Positions 25,110 through 34,662 of a DNA stretch of 62,776 nucleotides are shown one piece after another. The translations under genes and the position numbers were made by a program. The notes under the pieces are model-generated. The model had not been told where the DNA came from and did no database searches. It saw only the letters and a program-made list of their open reading frames with translations. Numbering within the stretch: position 1 is the first letter of the stretch; every line of letters starts with the position of its first letter. Source of the DNA: Virgibacillus proomii. GTDB lineage: Bacteria > Bacillota > Bacilli > Bacillales > Amphibacillaceae. The DNA is taken from positions 1 to 62,776 of the forward strand of contig NZ_JAHLNO010000002.1 in assembly GCF_018916875.1 (NCBI RefSeq), read 5' to 3'.

Positions 25110-27173
25110 ATGCTCGAGCAAAGATCACTCACTATCTTGGAATTCATAATGGGTAATCCAAGTTGTACCATCAAAGATGTACAATTAAAAACCTCCTTGT
25201 CAAGAAGACAAATCATGTATGATTTAGAAAAGATAAATTACTGGTTGAAGAAAAACAACTTTGAAGAAATTAAGTACTGCAGAAAAAATGGATTGAAAAT
25301 GACAGAAACCCCAAGCAATGTTGTAAGTAAGTTAGCGCAAGAAAAAAGCATATCTAATTATAATGAACAAGATAGACGTCTAATTATTTTTTTTTACTTG
25401 CTCATTAGTAAAGAAGAAGTTTCCTTATATCATTTAACTGACTTACTCCGTGTGAGCAGAGGTACCGTTCATGAGGATTTAAAAAAACTTGTTAAGGAGC
25501 TACAATTATATGATTTACAAATAACGTATAAAAGAATACAAGGTTATTTTATAGACGGAAAAGAGGCCAATATTCGTTATGCAGCTATGTATTTAATTGG
25601 CAATATTATTATCCATCATAAGCAGCGTACCATTAGCTTAGATTATGTTTTAGAGCAGAGTGGGATTCCCTATAAACAGATATTTCATGTTATAAGGAAA
25701 CATTTTGAAAGACAGGAGATTATTTGTTCTGATAACGGTCTGTTAGAAGTAATGTATATTATCATCTTCTTTATGATAAGGGAACAAGACGTGGACAATA
25801 GACCGGATCATGTTAAATTAACGAGTATGCCAGAGTATCAGGTTGCAAGATTAATTACGGAGGATTTATTAAACTTGGGTTACCCAATATCAAGCTGTCA
25901 CGTTAATTTTATCGCTTCACTAATACTGTCTTACTCCTTTGGACAAGCTGACATGAAGAATGAAAATTTCTATATGTTAAAGGACTTTGTGTATAAAATC
26001 TTTTATAAATTAGAGGTTACTTATGGAATTGCTTTACCCAATAAGAAGGAAGCATTTCAACAGATATATGCACATTTTAAGCCTGCTTATTATCGGATTA
26101 TTTTTAATTACCCTATAGTAAATCCGTTAAAAGATAAGATAAAAGCTAAGTATAGCAGCTTATTTAAAATTTTAAAAGAAATATTTTATCCCATTAGTTT
26201 ACCGGGAGGATCTCGTTTTTCCGATAATGAAATTGCCTATTTAACCATCCATTTTGCCACATTAATTAAGCATACAAATGTACAGTCAACCAGTAAAGTG
26301 AAAGCAGCGATTGTCTGTCCGAATGGGACTGGAATCTCCCTGATTATTTATAAAGAATTGAAAGGTATTTTTCCAGAAGTAGAGTTTTTAAAACCGACAT
26401 CGATTGATCAGCTCTCTATAAATGGCGAAGTAGATGTTGTGTTCTCGACAAAACTGATTCAAACTTCTAAGCCTTTATTCATTGTAAGCCCAATGATGAC
26501 TAATTTAGAGAAAGCCAATTTAATTAAAAGTTTTTATAAAAGTATAGGAAATTCTGTGTATATCCATCCAAATTCCAATATTAGCGAAAAAGATTTACTT
26601 TATATTGTGAATAAATACACAAATAATCAAAATGCCAAAAAATTAGTAAATGAATTAAAGAAATTATTGGCTGAGGTTATTTATATCGATGGGGAAAGGA
26701 GGCATCCGATGTTAAGTGAAATAATAAACAAAGATTTAATTCAACTAAAAGTACAGGTTAAAGATTGGAAAGATGCTATTAAAAAAAGCAGTCGGCCATT
26801 AGTGGAGCAAAATATAGTAACAACGAATTATGTTAATGCAATGGTAGCTAGTGCAGAAGAGAATGGACCTTATATTGTTATTACAAAACATGTCGCACTT
26901 CCGCATGCAAGACCAGAAGCAGGAGCTAATAAAATCGGGATCAGCTTAACCACCCTTAAAACCCCTGTTAGCTTTGGCAATAAGGATAATGACCCCGTTA
27001 AATATGTGTTTTGTTTAAGTGCGGTAGACAGTATAACACATTTGAAAGCGATTACCGAATTGGTGGAACTTCTCGAATCAAAAGATTTTTACGACTTACT
27101 GGAATCCTCCAGCAGCAAAGAAGAAATTATTGATTATATAAAAAAATCAGAAGTGGAGATGAGTAACAAATGA
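25110..27173 (+). CDS. BglG/MtlR-type PTS-regulated transcriptional activator with EIIB and EIIA domains
   Basis: 687 aa. Two N-terminal helix-turn-helix regions (about 5-65 and 88-145), two PRD domains (about 160-275 and 285-385, with His381 in TIHFATLI), a Gat-like EIIB domain with Cys403 in VCPNGTGIS, and a fructose/ascorbate-type EIIA domain (about 530-680) with phospho-His599 in VALPHARP. This layout belongs to MtlR/LicR-like activators whose activity follows PTS phosphorylation. The EIIA domain has an intact active site, and no separate EIIA gene exists in the operon, so it may also donate phosphate to the IIB. It overlaps the IIB gene by four bases. Confidence 0.88.
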   Translation: MLEQRSLTILEFIMGNPSCTIKDVQLKTSLSRRQIMYDLEKINYWLKKNNFEEIKYCRKNGLKMTETPSNVVSKLAQEKSISNYNEQDRRLIIFFYLLISKEEVSLYHLTDLLRVSRGTVHEDLKKLVKELQLYDLQITYKRIQGYFIDGKEANIRYAAMYLIGNIIIHHKQRTISLDYVLEQSGIPYKQIFHVIRKHFERQEIICSDNGLLEVMYIIIFFMIREQDVDNRPDHVKLTSMPEYQVARLITEDLLNLGYPISSCHVNFIASLILSYSFGQADMKNENFYMLKDFVYKIFYKLEVTYGIALPNKKEAFQQIYAHFKPAYYRIIFNYPIVNPLKDKIKAKYSSLFKILKEIFYPISLPGGSRFSDNEIAYLTIHFATLIKHTNVQSTSKVKAAIVCPNGTGISLIIYKELKGIFPEVEFLKPTSIDQLSINGEVDVVFSTKLIQTSKPLFIVSPMMTNLEKANLIKSFYKSIGNSVYIHPNSNISEKDLLYIVNKYTNNQNAKKLVNELKKLLAEVIYIDGERRHPMLSEIINKDLIQLKVQVKDWKDAIKKSSRPLVEQNIVTTNYVNAMVASAEENGPYIVITKHVALPHARPEAGANKIGISLTTLKTPVSFGNKDNDPVKYVFCLSAVDSITHLKAITELVELLESKDFYDLLESSSSKEEIIDYIKKSEVEMSNK

Positions 27174-27448
27174 AGGTAGCATTAGTAGCTTGTCGTACAG
27201 GTATGGGGAGCAGTATGATGCTGAAAATTAAAGTACAACAAGTAATAAGAGAAAATAACTTTCCAATTAAAGTGCAACATGACACATTAAGTGCAGTTAA
27301 TCAATTTAATGGAGATTTGCTTATTACACTCGATGATTTAGTTCCTGATGTGAAGGACAAAGTGAAATATGCAATTGGAATAAAAAATTTAATGGATAAA
27401 AATGAAATTAAAACGAAGTTAAGTAAGTACTTGGAGGAAAATCTATAG
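27170..27448 (+). CDS. PTS ascorbate-type IIB component
   Basis: 92 aa, the full size of an UlaB/SgaB domain. The phosphocysteine loop ACRTGMGSSMM (Cys8) is at the N terminus. It accepts phosphate from EIIA and passes it to the sugar bound by the IIC. Starts at ATG overlapping the stop of the regulator gene (ATGA), so translation is coupled. The sugar is uncertain because the ula catabolic genes are absent. Confidence 0.88.
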   Translation: MKVALVACRTGMGSSMMLKIKVQQVIRENNFPIKVQHDTLSAVNQFNGDLLITLDDLVPDVKDKVKYAIGIKNLMDKNEIKTKLSKYLEENL

Positions 27449-27478
27449 AGGTTATTATTTTGTGAAGGAGGAACAAGA

Positions 27479-28753
27479 GTGGACTTAATAAAAGCGTTTG
27501 CAATTGACTTATTGGGATCCGCAGCTATTTTAGTTGGTTTAATGGCTTTGTTAGGGTTGCTTCTTCAAAAGAAAGCTTTTGATGAAGTTCTAACCGGTAC
27601 ACTAAAAACAATTGTCGGTTTTCTCATCTTTACCGTTGGTTCCGGAGCAGCTGTTTTAGCTTTAAATAATTTTCAAGAATTGTTCAGTAAAGGGTTTGAT
27701 TTAGATGGCGTATTACCTCTTGCTGAAGCAGTAACAGCACTTGCGCAAGAAAAGTTTGGCACAGTTGTATCTTTAGTAATGCTGCTCGGATTTGTTTTTA
27801 ACTTGTTATTTGCACGAATTACACCTTTTAAATATATCTTCTTGACGGGTCAGCATAATTTGTACTTTGCAGCATTACTTACAGTTATGATGAAAGCATT
27901 GGATGTTGGAAACACGATGACAATTATTGTAGGTGGAATTATTTTAGGTATATGTGCATGTATTTTTCCTGCCATTGCCCAACCGTTTATGCGCAAAGTA
28001 ACAGGTGATGATGATATTGCACTTGGACATTATGTGAGTGCTGGTTATGCATTTGCGGGTTGGATCGGTTCTAAGGTCGGAAAACCGGAAGACACCACAG
28101 AAAACTTAAACTTGCCAAGTTGGCTTTCTATGTTTAAAGACTATGTTGTAGGTGTTAGTTTGACAATTGTTATTTTCTTCTATATCGCTACATTTGCCGC
28201 CGGATCTTCTTTTGTTGAAGAACTATCAGACGGAATGCATTGGTTAGTCTTCCCGTTATTACAAGGGTTAACATTTGCTGCTTCACTCTATGTAATTATT
28301 ACAGGTGTCCGAATGCTACTAGGTGAAATCGTGAATGCTTTTGTAGGTATTTCAGAAAAACTAATACCAAATGCGAAACCAGCTTTAGACTGCCCGGTTG
28401 TATTTCCATATGCACCTACTGCTACAGTTATTGGTTTTCTTTCTGCATATGCTGGTGGATTACTCTGTATGTTCTTTTTCGGAATGATAGATGTTTCCGT
28501 CATTATTCCCGTTGCAGTCCCTTACTTTTTTATTGGTGCAACAGCAGGTGTATTCGGGAATGCTACAGGAGGTTGGAAAGGTGCCGTTGTTGGCAGCTTC
28601 AGTGTCGGTATCTTAATTGCAATCGGGCCAGCACTTATTTATCCAATAATGGATAACATCGGATTATCTGGGACAGCATTCCCGGAAACGGACTTTTCAA
28701 TTGTCGGTATATTAGTTTATTACATTGGAAAGTGGCTAATTGGAATCTTTTAA
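27479..28753 (+). CDS. PTS ascorbate-type IIC permease (UlaA family)
   Basis: 424 aa from GTG 27479 with AAGGAGGA upstream. Around ten membrane segments; family landmarks ITPFKYIFLTGQHNLY, HYVSAGYAFAGWIG and the C-terminal FGNATGGWKGAVVG. It transports and helps phosphorylate the sugar substrate. With the adjacent IIB and a downstream transketolase, a pentose- or pentitol-like substrate entering the pentose phosphate pathway is more likely than L-ascorbate, whose pathway needs UlaG, D, E and F. That substrate idea is inference. Confidence 0.88.
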   Translation: MDLIKAFAIDLLGSAAILVGLMALLGLLLQKKAFDEVLTGTLKTIVGFLIFTVGSGAAVLALNNFQELFSKGFDLDGVLPLAEAVTALAQEKFGTVVSLVMLLGFVFNLLFARITPFKYIFLTGQHNLYFAALLTVMMKALDVGNTMTIIVGGIILGICACIFPAIAQPFMRKVTGDDDIALGHYVSAGYAFAGWIGSKVGKPEDTTENLNLPSWLSMFKDYVVGVSLTIVIFFYIATFAAGSSFVEELSDGMHWLVFPLLQGLTFAASLYVIITGVRMLLGEIVNAFVGISEKLIPNAKPALDCPVVFPYAPTATVIGFLSAYAGGLLCMFFFGMIDVSVIIPVAVPYFFIGATAGVFGNATGGWKGAVVGSFSVGILIAIGPALIYPIMDNIGLSGTAFPETDFSIVGILVYYIGKWLIGIF

Positions 28754-28776
28754 ATTATATGTAAAGGATGTTGAAC

Positions 28777-30789
28777 ATGGAAAAATGGATTAAAAATGAT
28801 ATGGACGATTTATCTGTTGCAGCTATAAGGACATTAGCTTTAGATAGTGTAGAAAATGCTCAGCATGGTCATTTGGGCATGCCATTAGGATCTGCGCCTA
28901 TGGCATATGCATTATTTAGATATATTATGAAGCACAACCCAAAAAATTCAACATGGTATGATCGAGATCGATTTATCCTAACATCGGGTCACGGGTCCAT
29001 TTTATTATATACACTTCTTCATTTAAGTGGATATGAAGTATCTGTAGAAGATTTAAAGGAATTTCGCAAGTTAGGGAGTATTACGCCAGGCCACCCTGAA
29101 GTCGGTGTTACTCCAGGTGTGGAGGCAACTACAGGACCATTAGGACAAGGAATCTCTACATCTGTCGGTTTTGCAATTGCAGAAAGAAATTTAGCACAAA
29201 CATACAACAAAGATGACTTGAATATTGTGGATCATTACACTTTTACAATATGTGGCGATGGAGATCTTATGGAGGGGGTCGCACAAGAAGCAATGTCCTT
29301 GGCAGGTCATTTAGGGTTAGGAAAACTAATTGTTTTATATGATTCTAATGATGTTTGCTCGGATGGCTTTGTTCAAGAAGCGAATAGTGAAGATGTCCAG
29401 AAAAAATATGCAGCTATGGGATGGCAGACATTGTATGTGGAAAATGGTAATGATATAGAATCGATATATAGAGCAATTCAGTCAGCGAAACAGAATACGG
29501 ATCAACCTTCTTTAATTGAAGTAAAAAATATTATCGGATTTGGTTCACCAAATCTTCAGGGAACTGCTGCTATTCACAGTAATCCTGTTGGGGAAGATGA
29601 AGTTAGTTTAATTAAAAAAGCGTATCAATGGCCATATGAAGAAAAGTTTTTTATTCCGAAAGAAGTTCGGGAAAACTTTAACGAGATCGCTATAAAAGGA
29701 GATCAAACGGAAAAGGATTGGAATAAGCAGTTTGAAAAGTATAAAGAAACATATCCTGAATTGGCGGAACAGTTTGTAAAATGTATGGAAAATGACTTCT
29801 TGATTGAAGATGCAGAGATTGAATTTACAGAAGAAAAAATAGCTACCAGAGCTGCTTCTGGTAAGGTGTTAAACGTTATTTCCAAAAAGTTTCCATCTTT
29901 TATAGGTGGATCAGCAGATTTAGCTTCGTCAAATAAAACTACCATCATGGATCAGCAGTTTATGGAGAAAGGAACGTATAATTGCCCAAATATTCACTTT
30001 GGAGTGCGTGAATTTGCAATGGCTTCCATTGTCAATGGGTTATCATTACACGGTGGAATCAAAGGGTATTCTGGAACTTTTCTAGTTTTCTCAGATTATA
30101 TGAAAGCAGCAATTCGATTATCAGCAATTACGAATCAACCAGTAATCTATCTATTTACACATGATAGTTTCATGTTAGGACAAGATGGTCCGACACACCA
30201 ACCAATAGAACAACTTGCTACTTTACGAGCAACTCCTAATTTGAATGTGATTAGACCGGCTGATGCTAATGAAACAAAAGCAGCTTGGTTAATAGCTGTA
30301 AACTCAAAAGATACTCCTACTGCAATTGTACTTGGTAGACATGATGTGCCGGTACTAGAGAAAGCAAGCAAAGAAGGGGTAGAACGCGGTGCGTATATTA
30401 TATCAAAGGGAAGCAGTGATTCTCTGGACGGCATCCTGATTGCAACTGGTTCAGAAGTAGAACTGGCTTTAAAAACACAAAAAATATTGGAGGATCAAGG
30501 AATTTCCGTTTCCGTAGTTAGTATGCCAAGCTGGGAACTTTTCAACAAACAAGATGCTCAATATAAAGAAAAAGTCCTGCCAAAAAGTGTCTCTAATAAA
30601 CTGGCAATTGAAATGGGTAGTTCTCTCGGGTGGAGAGACCATGTTGGTGACAATGGCGACATGATAACGATTAATCATTATGGGGAATCAGGTAATGGAA
30701 CTGATTTAGCCAAAAAATATGGATTTACCCCAGAACATATAGCAGAAAAATTTAACACAATGGTAGAACGAAACAAAACTGCTCAATAA
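28777..30789 (+). CDS. tkt: Transketolase
   Basis: 670 aa from ATG 28777; an upstream in-frame ATG at 28768 overlaps the AAAGGA box and is less likely. N-terminal thiamine diphosphate domain with GHLGMPLGSAPMAY, GHGSILLYTLLHL and GDGDLMEGVAQEA; a middle Pyr domain with HFGVREFAMASIVNG and HDSFMLGQDGPTHQP; a C-terminal domain with GSEVELAL. It transfers two-carbon units between sugar phosphates. Being the last gene of a PTS operon suggests that it is a dedicated paralogue for the imported sugar rather than the housekeeping enzyme. Confidence 0.95.
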   Translation: MEKWIKNDMDDLSVAAIRTLALDSVENAQHGHLGMPLGSAPMAYALFRYIMKHNPKNSTWYDRDRFILTSGHGSILLYTLLHLSGYEVSVEDLKEFRKLGSITPGHPEVGVTPGVEATTGPLGQGISTSVGFAIAERNLAQTYNKDDLNIVDHYTFTICGDGDLMEGVAQEAMSLAGHLGLGKLIVLYDSNDVCSDGFVQEANSEDVQKKYAAMGWQTLYVENGNDIESIYRAIQSAKQNTDQPSLIEVKNIIGFGSPNLQGTAAIHSNPVGEDEVSLIKKAYQWPYEEKFFIPKEVRENFNEIAIKGDQTEKDWNKQFEKYKETYPELAEQFVKCMENDFLIEDAEIEFTEEKIATRAASGKVLNVISKKFPSFIGGSADLASSNKTTIMDQQFMEKGTYNCPNIHFGVREFAMASIVNGLSLHGGIKGYSGTFLVFSDYMKAAIRLSAITNQPVIYLFTHDSFMLGQDGPTHQPIEQLATLRATPNLNVIRPADANETKAAWLIAVNSKDTPTAIVLGRHDVPVLEKASKEGVERGAYIISKGSSDSLDGILIATGSEVELALKTQKILEDQGISVSVVSMPSWELFNKQDAQYKEKVLPKSVSNKLAIEMGSSLGWRDHVGDNGDMITINHYGESGNGTDLAKKYGFTPEHIAEKFNTMVERNKTAQ

Positions 30790-30808
30790 GGTGTCACTTA
30801 GAAAACGG

Positions 30809-31105
30809 AAGAGGCTGGGACATAACTAAAACAGCTGATTAAAAAACGAACAATAAATCGTCCTTGTATATACGCAAGTTTTTAGCGTAGTCAACATATG
30901 TAGACTCCTCTCGGGAATAGCTCGAGCTGAAGATCCCGCAGGAAAGCGATCTTTGCTTTCCGAGGAAGCTGAGGCCGTGCCCGCGGAAAGCGAAATAGTT
31001 TGACGTAGCGGATGATAGGAATTTTTTTAACCCAAACAAACCGAACAATTATAAATGAATTGTTCGGTTTTTGCTATTTAGTATTTACTTATGTCCCAGC
31101 CTCTT
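30809..31105. repeat. Repeat E copy 1, about 297 bp with 17-bp inverted ends
   Basis: Starts AAGAGGCTGGGACATAA and ends TTATGTCCCAGCCTCTT, a perfect 17 bp inverted repeat. Inside lies a G+C-rich palindromic unit (about 30900-30995, CCCGCGGAAAGCG) that recurs in opposite orientation at 38890-39032. It also has ACCGAACAATT/AATTGTTCGGTTTTT at 31039-31073, an intrinsic terminator. It lies 19 bp after the transketolase stop. Similar sequences are widespread in Bacillaceae and staphylococci in my recollection. Confidence 0.8.
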
Positions 31106-31310
31106 ATTTATACGTGAAGAAAGTAATAATTGATTTAGTGTAACGTTGATTATACCTTTAGCTTTATATATAGGTGAATTGGCAGTAATGTTTGTGCCAA
31201 AGGTTTAGTGTTAACGATAGAATTGAAAGATAATCGACAACTTCTTGTCTTAGAAATCAATTAACCTGCTATTTTTAAAAACAGAAAGGGGATCATTTTG
31301 CAGTTTTTTA

Positions 31311-31398
31311 CACTATAGGAAAAAACTTTATGGTTTATAGTATAAGAAAAACGATAGCTTTCGCCATAAAGACTTGGCGACAAGCCAAGTTTTTCTAA
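31311..31398 (+). repeat. Dispersed repeat A, copy 4
   Basis: As other copies, with a small deletion near the left end (AGGAAAAAACTTTATGG). The terminator hairpin is intact. It is uninterrupted at GGTTTATAGTATAAG and lies 200 bp before the yclN promoter. Confidence 0.85.
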
Positions 31399-31601
31399 TC
31401 TATCGGTGTTAAAGGTTAACAGATTCACAATTATAAATGAGTCTAAAGAATGGCAGAGGTATATAAAAGAAAAAAAAGAAACTTAAGTCTAGTTTCACTT
31501 ATGTTGAAGCGCTTTATTCTACCTTAATCAGAAACAGTAGATTATTTTTTAATTAGTTGAAACAGATGTGTATTTCAATAAACATTTTATAAACTTTTTT
31601 A

Positions 31602-31665
31602 TTGACGTTAGTAGTAAATCTGTTATACTGGTAGATGTAACTAATTGATAATGAATATCATTATT
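31602..31665 (+). promoter_or_regulatory. yclNOPQ promoter and Fur box
   Basis: TTGACG (31602-31607), 16-base spacer and TATACT (31624-31629) form a SigA promoter. At 31647-31665, GATAATGAATATCATTATT matches the 19-bp Fur consensus in 16 positions. Fur with iron would block transcription; iron starvation releases it. Confidence 0.85.
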
Positions 31666-31730
31666 AATTATAACGATTAAAAGGTAATAACTATTATAAT
31701 GTAGGGGAAGTTGAAAGTGAAGGTCAGTCT

Positions 31731-32684
31731 ATGAAAATACGCTATTTAGTTTTCACAGTTATTATACTTTCCTTTATATCTATATTTGTAGGTGTATCAA
31801 ACGTATCTCCTTTAGATATATTTAAGTTAACAGAGGAGCAAACGCAGATACTGGTGGTTTCAAGAGTTCCAAGACTTATCAGTATTTTAATTGCAGGTAT
31901 GAGCATGAGTATTTGCGGATTGATTATGCAACAACTAAGTAGAAATAAATTTGTTTCACCTACAACTGCTGGAACACTGGATTCAGCAAGGTTAGGTATT
32001 TTAGTTTCTATGGTACTATTCACTTCGGCAAGTCCGTTTCAAAAAATGCTTGTTTCTTTTGCATTTGCATTGTTAGGTACATTTGCATTTATGAAGATAT
32101 TGGAAAAGATAAAATTTAAAGACGCGATATTCATTCCATTGATTGGACTGATGTTTGGGAATATTGTTAGTTCGATGTCCACTTTTATTGCGTACCGCTA
32201 TGATTTGGTCCAAAATATTTCATCATGGATGCAAGGTGATTTTTCTATGATTATGAGTGGAAATTATGAGCTAATGTATGTAAGTATCCCAATTCTGTTA
32301 CTTGCATTTTTTTATGCAAATAAATTTACCATCGCTGGAATGGGAGAGGACTTTTCCAAAAATCTTGGATTAAATTATCGGCAGGTTGTGAATTTAGGAT
32401 TAGTTATTGTAGCACTTGTGACAGCATCTGTAGTCTTGGCAGTAGGTGTTATTCCCTTTCTCGGCTTAATCATCCCAAACATTGTTTCCATTTACCGTGG
32501 CGACCACTTGAAGAAAAGCCTATTACATACAGCATTGTTAGGAGCGATTTTCGTTCTTGCATGTGACATTATCGGCAGAGTAATTATATATCCATATGAA
32601 ATACCGATTAGTTTAACAGTTGGGGTTATAGGTAGTGGATTATTTATATATCTACTGTTTAGGAGAAAAAGATATGGGATATAA
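31731..32684 (+). CDS. yclN: Petrobactin-type siderophore ABC permease
   Basis: 317 aa FecCD-type permease with about nine membrane segments; FVSPTTAGTLDSARLG and VGVIPFLGLIIPNIVS are family landmarks, the latter forming the contact to the ATPase. Size and order match Bacillus subtilis yclNOPQ, a petrobactin importer. GAAGG precedes the ATG. First gene of the Fur-controlled operon; overlaps yclO by 11 bases. Confidence 0.9.
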   Translation: MKIRYLVFTVIILSFISIFVGVSNVSPLDIFKLTEEQTQILVVSRVPRLISILIAGMSMSICGLIMQQLSRNKFVSPTTAGTLDSARLGILVSMVLFTSASPFQKMLVSFAFALLGTFAFMKILEKIKFKDAIFIPLIGLMFGNIVSSMSTFIAYRYDLVQNISSWMQGDFSMIMSGNYELMYVSIPILLLAFFYANKFTIAGMGEDFSKNLGLNYRQVVNLGLVIVALVTASVVLAVGVIPFLGLIIPNIVSIYRGDHLKKSLLHTALLGAIFVLACDIIGRVIIYPYEIPISLTVGVIGSGLFIYLLFRRKRYGI

Positions 32685-33624
32685 AAAGAAAACGCTTATT
32701 CTAGCCGTTATCGCAATTATATTAACAATGCTATATATCTTTTATGACCTGACAGGGAATATTGGCTATGTTTTACCGAGGCGAATAATTAAAGTTATCG
32801 CTATCCTGCTAACAGGTGGAGCAATTGCGTTTGCTACAACCATCTTTATGACGATTACAAATAACCGTATTTTAACACCCAGTGTAATGGGACTAGACTC
32901 ACTCTATTTACTCCTTCAAACAGTTATTATCTTTATTAGTGGAGCTAATTCATTAGTTATGATGAATAGCCAAATTAATTACCTAGTATCTATTGGAGGA
33001 ATGGTCGTATTCTCGTTGCTACTATACCAAGCATTATTTAAAAGTGAACAGAATAGTATTTATTTCCTCTTGCTTGTAGGAATGATATTAGGGACATTTT
33101 TTAGCAGTATAACTTCATTTATGCAGGTGCTTATTGATCCGAATGAATTTATGATTGCCCAAGATCGCATGTTTGCAAGTATTAATAATGTGAACACGGA
33201 TCTTGTATATATATCTATTATTCTTTTTGTTCTTCTCCTTATCTATATGATAAGATACTACAAATATTTGGATGTACTTGGTCTAGGTAAGGATATGGCA
33301 ATCAATTTAGGGGTACCCTATAACAGAGTCGTGAAACACTTGTTAATCATAGTTGCTATCTTTATTTCGATGGCAACAGCATTAGTAGGTCCAATGACAT
33401 TTCTAGGATTACTAGTTGTAAATCTAGCGTATGAATTTCTTAAAACGTTTCGTCATTCCTATATTTTAATCGGCTCGATGCTGATTAGTATTATTGCTAT
33501 TATCGGCGGGCAGTTTATCGTTGAGAAAGTATTTACCTTCGAAACCACAATTAGTGTCATCATTAACTTTATCGGTGGTATTTACTTCATCTATCTTTTG
33601 TTAAAGGAGAATAAATCATGGTAG
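32674..33624 (+). CDS. yclO: Petrobactin-type siderophore ABC permease
   Basis: 316 aa from ATG 32674, which follows AGGAGAAA; the frame is open further upstream but that part lies inside yclN. Second FecCD-like permease of the heterodimer, with TPSVMGLDSLYLLLQ and VGPMTFLGLLVVNLAYE motifs. Together with YclN it forms the membrane channel. Overlaps the ATPase gene by seven bases. Confidence 0.9.
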   Translation: MGYKKKTLILAVIAIILTMLYIFYDLTGNIGYVLPRRIIKVIAILLTGGAIAFATTIFMTITNNRILTPSVMGLDSLYLLLQTVIIFISGANSLVMMNSQINYLVSIGGMVVFSLLLYQALFKSEQNSIYFLLLVGMILGTFFSSITSFMQVLIDPNEFMIAQDRMFASINNVNTDLVYISIILFVLLLIYMIRYYKYLDVLGLGKDMAINLGVPYNRVVKHLLIIVAIFISMATALVGPMTFLGLLVVNLAYEFLKTFRHSYILIGSMLISIIAIIGGQFIVEKVFTFETTISVIINFIGGIYFIYLLLKENKSW

Positions 33625-34373
33625 ATATTAAAAATGTATTTAAGTCATTTAACCAGAAGAAAGTGATTGATGATGTATCTTTGACAATTGAAAAAGGTAA
33701 AATAACTTCATTCATTGGTCCGAATGGTGCTGGAAAGAGTACGTTAATCTCCATGGTTAGTCGCCTGATTGCAAAAGACGATGGAGATATAACGATTGAT
33801 GGAAAAGATATTATGCACACAAAAAACAATGAACTTGCTAAAAAGATTTCGATTTTAAAGCAATCCAATTCCATCAATCTTAAATTAACGGTACGTGAAC
33901 TGGTTTCCTTTGGTCGGTTCCCTTATTCGCAAGGTAAGCTAAACACGTCTGATTGGGAAAAGGTAGATCAGGCAATCGACTATATGGAATTGCGCGCAAT
34001 GCAGCATAAATATTTAGATGAACTTAGTGGTGGACAACGTCAGCGAGCCCATATTGCAATGGTTATTGCTCAAGATACAGAATATATTTTGCTTGATGAA
34101 CCGCTAAATAACTTAGATATGCGTCATTCTGTTCAGATCATGAAAACGTTACGTAATTTAGTAGATGAATTGGGAAAAACAGTATTAATTGTCATCCATG
34201 ATATCAACTTCGCTTCTTGTTATTCGGATAATATTGTTGCTTTAAAGGATGGAAAAGTGATTAAACAAGGTAGGGCTTGTGATGTTATTGATGAATGTGT
34301 GTTAAAAGATATTTATGATATGGATATCGATATTAAAAATATTGATGATAAACGTATATGTGTTTATTTTTAA
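33618..34373 (+). CDS. yclP: Petrobactin-type siderophore ABC transporter ATP-binding protein
   Basis: 251 aa. Walker A GPNGAGKST, signature LSGGQRQRAHIA, Walker B YILLDEPLNNLD and H-loop VIHDIN. It drives siderophore import through YclN/YclO. AAAGGAG lies upstream of the ATG within yclO. The usual fourth gene yclQ follows after a 289 bp gap that contains a hairpin. Confidence 0.92.
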   Translation: MVDIKNVFKSFNQKKVIDDVSLTIEKGKITSFIGPNGAGKSTLISMVSRLIAKDDGDITIDGKDIMHTKNNELAKKISILKQSNSINLKLTVRELVSFGRFPYSQGKLNTSDWEKVDQAIDYMELRAMQHKYLDELSGGQRQRAHIAMVIAQDTEYILLDEPLNNLDMRHSVQIMKTLRNLVDELGKTVLIVIHDINFASCYSDNIVALKDGKVIKQGRACDVIDECVLKDIYDMDIDIKNIDDKRICVYF

Positions 34374-34418
34374 TAACCAGCGAGGGCAGCTATTAATTCC
34401 AAATTTTTTAAATCAAAC

Positions 34419-34448
34419 AGGGGTTTTTTATCCAATAGAAACCCCCCA
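34419..34448 (+). terminator. Hairpin in the yclP-yclQ gap (possible partial terminator)
   Basis: AGGGGTTTTTT can pair with AGAAACCCCC over a short loop. It lacks a long T-run, so it may work as a partial terminator or 3' mRNA stabiliser rather than a full stop. It could set a different level for the binding protein. Confidence 0.4.
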
Positions 34449-34662
34449 TCATGGTGTTGACCCCTAAGCCAATACATGATGAAGGGATGACTTACAGTTT
34501 AATTGTAACTTATGAAATTATAAAGGTAAATAAAAATGATCTAATTATATACTTACGTGTTTATGAAAAGTTTAAGTTGCAATAGTATGGGATAAATGGA
34601 CACTTGCATCGTTGGTTATTATAAAAATATAAATTTTATAATAAGAAGAGGAGAATTTCATT

